Source: Methanobacteriota archaeon
GTDB taxonomy: Archaea; Thermoplasmatota; Thermoplasmata; RBG-16-68-12
Direction: 5' to 3'
DNA length: 8,193 nucleotides
Assembly: GCA_005878995.1 (NCBI GenBank)
Contig: VBME01000104.1
Location: 1 to 8,193, forward strand
This document shows positions 1 to 5,281 of the stretch, piece after piece. The notes under the pieces were generated by a model. The model worked only from the letters and a program-made list of their open reading frames with translations. It was not told the origin of the DNA and did not search any database. Numbering within the stretch: position 1 is the stretch's first letter; the number at the start of each line of letters is the position of its first letter. The translations under genes were made by a program, and so were the position numbers.

Positions 1-207
1 TTCCGTGGGGGTCTCGAGCCGCGCCACGAGACGGCCCGTCGTCGTCTTGCCGCAGCCGCTCTCCCCGACCAGCCCCAGGATCTCTCCCTGTTTCAGGGTG
101 AAGTCGATTCCGTCGACCGCCTTGACGTACAGGATGTTTCCTCGGAGCGCCTTGAAAAATCCGGGCCGGAGTTCGAAGTACTTCCGCAACCCCTGGACGC
201 GGATCAC
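1..207 (-). CDS. dppF: Peptide ABC transporter ATP-binding protein, DppF/OppF type (5' part only)
   Basis: This is the N-terminal 69 codons of the second ATPase of a peptide ABC importer; the rest lies beyond the left edge. It would bind and hydrolyse ATP on the cytoplasmic face as the partner of the DppD-type subunit. The translation begins [13 protein letters not shown], continues through [10 protein letters not shown], typical of DppF/OppF, and reaches a complete Walker A motif GESGCGKTT at residues 48-56. The visible part is of normal length and has no insertion, but the region between Walker A and the Q-loop, where the neighbouring DppD carries its insert, is not in view. I chose the GTG at 207-205 because it is the only conventional start in frame near the conserved N-terminus. 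No clear Shine-Dalgarno sequence precedes it, so the start is less sure than the gene. It follows dppD by about 56 nt and is presumably cotranscribed. The Dpp rather than Opp name, and the substrate, cannot be settled from sequence. Confidence 0.92.
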   Translation of the reverse strand, partial: MIRVQGLRKYFELRPGFFKALRGNILYVKAVDGIDFTLKQGEILGLVGESGCGKTTTGRLVARLETPTE

Positions 208-263
208 CGTACCATCGTTTTGCGTAGACGGTCCAGAGGGCCAGAGTCCCGGCGATCTCCCGT

Positions 264-1607
264 CTAGGTCCGCTGCAATCCCCCCTGGGCGAAGAAATCC
301 TGCGAGAAGTGACAGAGGGCGCGATGGCCCGGCTCCGGGATGACGTACGGCGGCATCGTCGTCTTGCAGATGTCCTTCGCGTACTTGCAGCGCGGGTGGA
401 ACCGGCATCCGCTCGGCGGCGTCAAGAGGCTCGGAGGACTTCCCGGGATCGCTTCCAACCGGCGCTTCTCTCCTTTCGCGCTCGGGAACGCACCGAGCAG
501 CCCCTCCGTGTACGGATGGAGCGTGCGGTAGAATACGTTCTTCGACGACGCCTCCTCGATGATTTGCCCCGCGTACATGACGGCAATTCGGTCCGCCACC
601 TTCGCGACGGTCGACACGTCGTGGGAGATGATGATCAGGGTCATGTGGAGCTGCTTCTGGATTGCGAGGACCTCGTCCATGATCTTCGACGCCGTGATGA
701 CATCGAGGGCCGTCGTCGGCTCGTCCATGATCACGAGCCGGGGATTCAGCGCCAACGCCATCGCGATCATCGCGCGCTGTTTCATCCCGCCGCTGTACTC
801 GTGGGGGTAGTTGTCGATCCGATCCACCGGGATGCCGACGAGTTTGTACAGCTCCTTCACACGTTCTCGGGACTCGAAGTCGTCGAGCTCCTCATGGGCC
901 TGAATCGCCTCGACAATCTGGTCTCCGACCGTGTATACCGGATTCAGGGCGTTCATCGCACCCTGGAATACGATGGAGATCTGTTTCCACCGGATCGCGT
1001 TGAGCTTCGGATGGTATCCCCGCAGGCGTCCATCCTTGAGACGCGTGATCCCGAGGAGGTCGCCCTCCTGGTTCGCTGCCTGGAAGCGGGCCGTCGCCTC
1101 GCCGAGGACGCGTCGCATCTTCGCATCGCCCGCGGCGACCCGATTCGAAGCGTCGTCGACCCGCCGCTCGAGTGTGCCGATTTCCTTCGCGAGGTACTGT
1201 CGGTATGTCTCCGCGAGCGGATGCTCGAGTGCCGCGAGCTGCTGTCCGACCGCTCCCGCGCTTCCGGGGTTCGAGTCGTCTTCCGTCTTCGGCACCGAAT
1301 CGAGCTTCGCCTTGAGCGACTCCATGTCGTGCCGCATGCGGCCCTCGGCCAGCTGCCAGTACTCCGCGCGGTAGCGGGAGGCCGGTGCGTCGCCCCCGAA
1401 GAGGATCTGCCCGCCCAGGACGTACGCATTCGTGGGCAGCAGCTGCGTGATCGCGTAGGCCAGCGTGGTCTTGCCACACCCGCTCTCCCCGACGAGGCCG
1501 ACCGTCTCGCCCTCGTCGACCTCGAGGTTCACCCCGTCCACCGCGCGGACCCAGCCCTGTTGGACTTTGAAATGGACGACCAGGTTGCGGACGGAGAGGA
1601 GAGGCAC
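264..1607 (-). CDS. dppD: Peptide ABC transporter ATP-binding protein, DppD/OppD type, with a ~120-residue insertion
   Basis: Cytoplasmic ATPase that powers peptide import with the DppF-type subunit. All ABC motifs are present in its 447 residues: Walker [10 protein letters not shown] (40-48), Q-loop VFQG with Gln215, signature YSGGMKQR (271-278), Walker B LVIMDEPT (291-298), D-loop ALD, and the H-loop ISHD with His329. The C-terminus is the OppD/DppD-specific extension with PGSPPSL (388-394) and four cysteines, C401, C407, C414 and C432 (C-x5-C-x6-C-x17-C). In a characterised bacterial DppD such cysteines bind a 4Fe-4S cluster. The family is usually about 330 residues long; the excess is a hydrophilic stretch at about 74-200 between Walker A and the Q-loop, rich in Glu, Arg, Lys and Ala and probably helical or coiled-coil. 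It contains no stop and keeps the frame, so it is a real domain insertion. Translation starts at GTG 1607, one base after the dppC stop, with a strong GGAGG 7 nt upstream, indicating coupling to dppC. The family assignment is secure; the substrate (peptide, or another cargo of this class) is not. Confidence 0.96.
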   Translation of the reverse strand: MPLLSVRNLVVHFKVQQGWVRAVDGVNLEVDEGETVGLVGESGCGKTTLAYAITQLLPTNAYVLGGQILFGGDAPASRYRAEYWQLAEGRMRHDMESLKAKLDSVPKTEDDSNPGSAGAVGQQLAALEHPLAETYRQYLAKEIGTLERRVDDASNRVAAGDAKMRRVLGEATARFQAANQEGDLLGITRLKDGRLRGYHPKLNAIRWKQISIVFQGAMNALNPVYTVGDQIVEAIQAHEELDDFESRERVKELYKLVGIPVDRIDNYPHEYSGGMKQRAMIAMALALNPRLVIMDEPTTALDVITASKIMDEVLAIQKQLHMTLIIISHDVSTVAKVADRIAVMYAGQIIEEASSKNVFYRTLHPYTEGLLGAFPSAKGEKRRLEAIPGSPPSLLTPPSGCRFHPRCKYAKDICKTTMPPYVIPEPGHRALCHFSQDFFAQGGLQRT

Positions 1608-1608
1608 C

Positions 1609-3972
1609 TCAACGCCTCCGTAGGCGCGGGTTGATGATCTCGTCGAAGCCGCGACCCAGGAGATAGAAGCCGAGGGAGAGGAACGTGATCGCGAGGCCGG
1701 GCGGCAGGAGCCACCACCAGTAGTACAGGCCGCCGCCCAGGGTGATGAGGGTCGACAGCATGCCGCCCCACGACGTTACGTTCGGGTCGCCCAGCCCGAG
1801 GTAGCTGAGGGCTGCCTCGGTGATGATCGCCGCCGCCACCCCGAGGCTCATGTAGAGAAAGCTGAATGGCAAGACGTTCGGGGTGAGGTGGAGGAAGATC
1901 AGGCGGGTGTCGGAGGCGCCGGCGACCCGCGCCGCGTCCACGAACGGACGTTCCTTGAGGCTCAGGACCTGCGCGCGAATGACCCGCGCGATCCCCGGCC
2001 ACCCGAGCGCCGAGAGCACGAAGATGATGATCCAGATGCTCGGTCGGGCAATCGAGACGAGCACGAGGACGACAGGCAGGAACGGGAGGACGAGGAAGAT
2101 GTCGGTCGTCCGCATCAGCAGGGTGTCGATCATCTTGCCGTAATATCCGGCGATCACGCCGACGAAGGTACCGATGCCGACGCCGAAGAGGGCCGCGAGG
2201 ATCCCGACGATGAAGGCGACCTGGGTGCCGTACAGGAGCTGGGTCAAGATGTCGTGGCCGTTGAAGTCCGTGCCCAGGAGATACGAGTTCCCGGACGGAT
2301 AGGTCCCGGGCGCCAAGGGGACCCGCGGCTTGCCGAGGAGGGTGAACAACGTCGTCTTACCGGTGGAGGAGTCCGTCCACGCGCCATTCAGCTCCTCCTG
2401 GCTCAGCGAGACGCCGTACAGGAGGCCGTGGGTTGTCCCGGCGTAGACGATCCCCTTGACGCCGGGAGGAATCGTGAGCCCGAACTCTTCGATATGGATC
2501 GCCCCGGCGACCTTGAAGTCCGTCGGTAGCTTGACCAGCCTCGCGTTCTCGAAGACGTAAACGCTGACGAGCGTGGCCACCGTGAAGTAGTCGTTCACGC
2601 GGCCCGGGAACGTGAGCCGGAATTCGGAGATCGCCGTGAGGTTCCCCGATGTCTGATTCACATTCAGTCCGAGCATGATTGTCGAGGCCGCGGAGGCGTC
2701 GTAGAAGCCCATGAAGAGGGCCGTACCTACTTCGCTGATCGGACTCTGAAGTAGCTCGAGAGAGGCCTGCGGCAACGAAAACACGTGCGCGATCCGGAGG
2801 CGGCCCATGTCGAACGTCGCGATTGCCGATGCGTTGCTGGACCGCAGCTGCAGATACGTGAAGAACGTCGCCGTGTCCGGCGACCGAGCGTACCCGATCG
2901 GGGCGACCACGTCCGCTGGCTGACCGAAGAGGGTTAATGGGACGTACGCCCGAGGGATGCCGGAGACGTTGTACACGGCCAACGTGTGGTTCGCGAGCGG
3001 CAGGAGAATCGCTTGCCCGAGCCCCGCGCGGAACCCGGAACTGTCCACGTCGGACACGGTCGCCCAATGATAGTACACGAACGGGGGAGCGGACAACCTG
3101 CCGTTGAACGAGAGGGCGATCCGTCCGGAGGGGGTGATGGTTGGGGTTTGGTCCCCCGTGTGCACGTACGTGATTTCGAAGATCAACGTCGCAGTGCCGT
3201 TCGATGCGTAGAAGTACCGATAGGGTCCGTAGGGGTTCCCTGGCACGCCCGGAAAGGGGCTCGGCCCCTGACGCTGGTTCGGCTGGGCGACGAGATATCC
3301 GGCCGATTCCGGATCTTGGCCCGTCCACACGGGATCAAAGGGCAGCGTCGCCCGGAAGATGCCGGCGTTCGAAAACGGGTCGCCGACGATGAAATCCCGG
3401 TTCATGAAATACGCGAGCGCCCCGTTCTTGTCCACCGGGCCGGTTTCGAAGGAGATGTTCTTACCGGGCGCAATCCAGTAGATCGCCGACAACGGCGGGC
3501 TCGGGAGTGGGCTCGCGTTGAAGAGCTGAGTTGCATCCAGCCGGAGGGACAGGTTCCGGGTCAGGAACGGGGACTCGTTCGTTCGCTGAGGGTACTTCAT
3601 GAAATCCATATAGACCGTCGCGTGGGTCGTGTTCCAGTTGATCATCCATTCGCCGCCCCCTACATCGGGGAACAAGGGGGTCGTCGGGCCGACAAGGGGC
3701 CCTTCGTAACTCTGGTTTCGGGGCAGCGCCCGACTGAACGCGTGGATGTCGAACCGGTCGATCAGTGGAGCCTCGTAAAGGCGGGGGTACGGCGCGATGA
3801 CGGGCGCCAAGATCGCCATCAAGGCGAACACCATGACGATGGAGAACCCGAGAACCCCGAGGCGGCTTTGTCGGAGGGTCGTCCACGACGTGAGGAGGAC
3901 GCGTCGCAACCGACGAATCAGAACCGGGCCAATCGATTCGGAGCGTGGCGGGCCCGGCTCAGATTCGAACAC
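1609..3972 (-). CDS. dppC: Peptide ABC transporter permease, DppC/OppC type, with a ~500-residue extracytoplasmic domain
   Basis: Membrane-spanning permease forming half of the peptide translocation path with the DppB-type subunit. The 787 residues divide into a cytoplasmic N-terminus (1-38) and a first membrane helix (about 39-61, ending in LAPVIAPYP), which together match the OppC N-terminal domain. A large external region (about 61-562) follows, and then the standard DppC core (563-787), which opens with LLGTDFNGHDILTQLLYG. Core helices are near 583-611, 621-641, 645-668, 700-722 and 752-774. The EAA loop that contacts the ATPases is at about 679-699 (DAARVAGASD, then HLTPNVLP). DppC proteins are usually about 300 residues, so roughly 500 are extra. 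The external region looks beta-rich, has no cysteines, and carries 12 N-X-S/T sequons (N86, N114, N132, N140, N152, N172, N258, N328, N335, N380, N439, N444). The GTG start at 3972 lies inside dppB (14-nt overlap), implying coupled translation; no strong Shine-Dalgarno is seen. The role of the external domain is unknown to me; capture of substrate or docking of the surface protein are the obvious guesses. Confidence 0.95.
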   Translation of the reverse strand: MFESEPGPPRSESIGPVLIRRLRRVLLTSWTTLRQSRLGVLGFSIVMVFALMAILAPVIAPYPRLYEAPLIDRFDIHAFSRALPRNQSYEGPLVGPTTPLFPDVGGGEWMINWNTTHATVYMDFMKYPQRTNESPFLTRNLSLRLDATQLFNASPLPSPPLSAIYWIAPGKNISFETGPVDKNGALAYFMNRDFIVGDPFSNAGIFRATLPFDPVWTGQDPESAGYLVAQPNQRQGPSPFPGVPGNPYGPYRYFYASNGTATLIFEITYVHTGDQTPTITPSGRIALSFNGRLSAPPFVYYHWATVSDVDSSGFRAGLGQAILLPLANHTLAVYNVSGIPRAYVPLTLFGQPADVVAPIGYARSPDTATFFTYLQLRSSNASAIATFDMGRLRIAHVFSLPQASLELLQSPISEVGTALFMGFYDASAASTIMLGLNVNQTSGNLTAISEFRLTFPGRVNDYFTVATLVSVYVFENARLVKLPTDFKVAGAIHIEEFGLTIPPGVKGIVYAGTTHGLLYGVSLSQEELNGAWTDSSTGKTTLFTLLGKPRVPLAPGTYPSGNSYLLGTDFNGHDILTQLLYGTQVAFIVGILAALFGVGIGTFVGVIAGYYGKMIDTLLMRTTDIFLVLPFLPVVLVLVSIARPSIWIIIFVLSALGWPGIARVIRAQVLSLKERPFVDAARVAGASDTRLIFLHLTPNVLPFSFLYMSLGVAAAIITEAALSYLGLGDPNVTSWGGMLSTLITLGGGLYYWWWLLPPGLAITFLSLGFYLLGRGFDEIINPRLRRR
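1615..1619 (-). promoter_or_regulatory. Shine-Dalgarno sequence for dppD
   Basis: On the minus strand GGAGG lies 7 nt before the GTG start of dppD at 1607. It sits inside the last codons of dppC (CGG AGG CGT TGA), so ribosomes finishing dppC stop almost on the dppD start. This fixes the dppD start and supports translational coupling. Confidence 0.8.
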
Positions 3973-5146
3973 GTGGATCGAGCGCCCCGTACAGGATGTC
4001 CGCGACGATGTTGCCGAAGATCACGAGGACCGAGATGAGGAAGAGAATCGACCCCGCGAGGAAGCGGTCGCTGGAGATAATTGCGATGAGCAGGTACGAG
4101 CCGAGCCCGTAGTACGAGAAAATGTACTCGAGGATGATCGCGCCGCCGACGACGAACCCCAGGCTGATCGCCAACGACGTGACGACCGGCAGGTACGCGT
4201 TTCGCGCGGCGTGCCGCTTCCGCACCACCCGTTCCGACAAGCCCTTCGCCTTCGCCGTCAGGATGAAATCCTCTCCCATGACCTCCAGCATCGAGGTCTG
4301 CATGAGCAGGATCGTGCCCGCCGCAGTGATCAGGACCAAGGCGAGCATCGGCAGAAACCCGTGGATCAGGATGTCCGCCACGTCGAACAGGGACAGAGAC
4401 CACGGCAACACCGCGACGACGGCACCGACGCCCGCGACCACCACACCCGGAGCCAGGCGCATCGCCTTCTCGCGCGTGTCGAGTGGACGCTTCGGCCTTC
4501 GGATCCAAGCGATGGCGACGATCGCAACGCCCGCGATGACGGCGAGGATCCCTAGGACCGCATCGAACGGGATGCCCTGAAGGGAAAGCAGAAACGGGTA
4601 GTGGGTCGCGGTGAACGAGTCCGTCGAAGTGTCCTGGAAGCCGCGCAGCGGGAACACGACCCAGACGTAGGCGAAGAAGAACAGCAAGATCAACCCGATC
4701 CAGAAGGAGGGCATGTTGTAGAAAAACAGGCTCGTGAGGATCACGCCGCCCTCGACGCCCCTCCCCCGCTTCCACGCGATGTAGCGGCCGACGAGGACGC
4801 CGATAAAGTACTCGATGAGAACCGCCCCTCCGAACAGGAACAGGGTCCGCGGCAAGGCCTCTGCGAGCACGGAGATGACGGGGGCGTTGGCGTAGGAGGA
4901 CCAGCCGAAGTTGAAGGTGAACATGTTGACCACATAGCGGTACAGCTGGACCTCCGGCCCTTGATCGAGACCATACTGCCGTTTTAACGCCTCGATGACG
5001 GCGGGTTGAATCGAAGGGTTCGCGCGGAGGCCATCGAGCGGGTTCCCGGAGAAGTAGAACAGGATGAAGACGATGACCGTCACGATGAAAAGCGTGATCA
5101 CGCCTTGGATCGCTCGCCGAATCAGATATCGGGCCAGAGAGGCCAT
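3959..5146 (-). CDS. dppB: Peptide ABC transporter permease, DppB/OppB type, with an extra two-helix hairpin
   Basis: Membrane permease that pairs with the DppC-type subunit. From ATG 5146 it has 395 residues. It begins MASLARYLIRRAIQGV, a typical DppB N-terminus, with the first helix at about 12-32. An external loop follows, with conserved features such as RQYGLDQG and FNFGWS, then helices at about 100-122 and 135-166. The last three helices are near 259-283, 317-343 and 364-387. The EAA loop is clear at about 292-324 (AKAKGLSERVV then ARNAYLPVV). Between VVFPLRGF and ILIHGFLP lies an addition not usual in DppB: two hydrophobic helices (about 194-214 and 231-254) joined by a basic loop RRPKRPLDTREKAMR that should face the cytoplasm. 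The family is usually 310-340 residues. The reading frame extends to a TTG at 5167, but ATG 5146 fits the family start better and follows a purine-rich GGAGTGGGGG stretch. The stop (TGA, 3961-3959) overlaps the start of dppC. It is the first gene after the regulatory gap at 5147-5281. Confidence 0.95.
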   Translation of the reverse strand: MASLARYLIRRAIQGVITLFIVTVIVFILFYFSGNPLDGLRANPSIQPAVIEALKRQYGLDQGPEVQLYRYVVNMFTFNFGWSSYANAPVISVLAEALPRTLFLFGGAVLIEYFIGVLVGRYIAWKRGRGVEGGVILTSLFFYNMPSFWIGLILLFFFAYVWVVFPLRGFQDTSTDSFTATHYPFLLSLQGIPFDAVLGILAVIAGVAIVAIAWIRRPKRPLDTREKAMRLAPGVVVAGVGAVVAVLPWSLSLFDVADILIHGFLPMLALVLITAAGTILLMQTSMLEVMGEDFILTAKAKGLSERVVRKRHAARNAYLPVVTSLAISLGFVVGGAIILEYIFSYYGLGSYLLIAIISSDRFLAGSILFLISVLVIFGNIVADILYGALDPRVRI

Positions 5147-5147
5147 G

Positions 5148-5208
5148 TGTCCAACCCCCACTCCCAAGGGTTACTATCGACCGAACCCTATTTCTAACTT
5201 GTCCAACC
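5148..5208. repeat. Two copies of a 9-bp direct repeat before dppB
   Basis: The plus-strand word TGTCCAACC occurs at 5148-5156 and again at 5200-5208 (GGTTGGACA on the coding strand), 52 bp apart start to start, about five helical turns. The copies flank the candidate TATA box, and the downstream copy is just before the dppB ATG. They could be protein-binding half sites, but a chance repeat in a region this size is possible. Confidence 0.3.
5188..5197 (-). promoter_or_regulatory. Possible archaeal TATA-like promoter element for dppB
   Basis: The minus strand reads TTAGAAATAG in the most AT-rich part of the 135-nt gap before dppB. About 25 nt downstream of it is near position 5168, which would give a leader of some 20 nt before the dppB ATG at 5146. 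The match to the archaeal TATA consensus is only fair and no clear BRE precedes it. A second AT-rich stretch, AATTTAT on the minus strand at 5243-5237, is an alternative. This is a weak call; the permease genes may simply be read from the promoter of the upstream gene. Confidence 0.25.
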
Positions 5209-5215
5209 AGAGCCC

Positions 5216-5229
5216 CCAATCGCGATTGG
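5216..5229. promoter_or_regulatory. Perfect 14-bp palindrome, possible operator
   Basis: CCAATCGCGATTGG is identical on both strands (7-bp half sites with no spacer). It lies in the gap between the binding-protein gene and dppB, about 18 bp upstream of the TATA-like box and downstream of the hairpin. A symmetrical site of this size is typical of a dimeric helix-turn-helix regulator. No regulator gene is in the window, so the function is inference. Confidence 0.4.
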
Positions 5230-5250
5230 CGCGGCGATAAATTGGAAAGG

Positions 5251-5273
5251 GGACCGGGCGCGAGGCCCGGTCC
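5251..5273 (-). terminator. GC-rich hairpin after the binding-protein gene
   Basis: A perfect 9-bp stem (GGACCGGGC at 5251-5259 and GCCCGGTCC at 5265-5273) encloses a 5-nt loop. It begins 8 nt after the stop codon of the upstream gene. On the transcribed minus strand it is followed by CCTTTCCAATTTATC, T-rich but without a long uninterrupted T run. It could be a leaky terminator, or a 3' stem that protects the upstream message so that the binding protein is made in excess over the membrane parts. The stem is certain; the role is inferred. Confidence 0.55.
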
Positions 5274-5281
5274 GTTCTCGC

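Noticed and set aside
1008..1388. Frameshift or assembly error as the source of the extra DppD sequence
   Set aside because: The frame is continuous, motifs on both sides are in register, and the insert has no stops and a coherent charged helical composition.
309..1634. 441-codon plus-strand open frame opposite dppD
   Set aside because: It is antisense to a gene with every ABC motif, is dominated by Arg, Asp, Val and Leu, and shows no domain. Long antisense frames are expected in GC-rich coding DNA.
2357..3328. 323-codon minus-strand frame inside the DppC insertion, as a possible separate gene
   Set aside because: The dppC frame runs without interruption from helix 1 through the insert to the conserved core, and this alternative frame is Arg/Pro-rich with no recognisable domain.
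2986..4038. 350-codon plus-strand frame opposite dppC and the end of dppB
   Set aside because: Low-complexity Arg/Gly/Asp-rich antisense translation crossing two real genes; no start context or domain.
5147..5167. TTG at 5167 as the start of dppB
   Set aside because: It would add only MGVGVGH before the family-like N-terminus; ATG 5146 matches DppB proteins and has a purine-rich stretch upstream.
3918..5219. 433-codon minus-strand frame overlapping dppB
   Set aside because: It lies in another frame of the same strand as dppB, is very rich in Arg, Gly and His, and has no membrane helices or family motifs; dppB explains the region fully.
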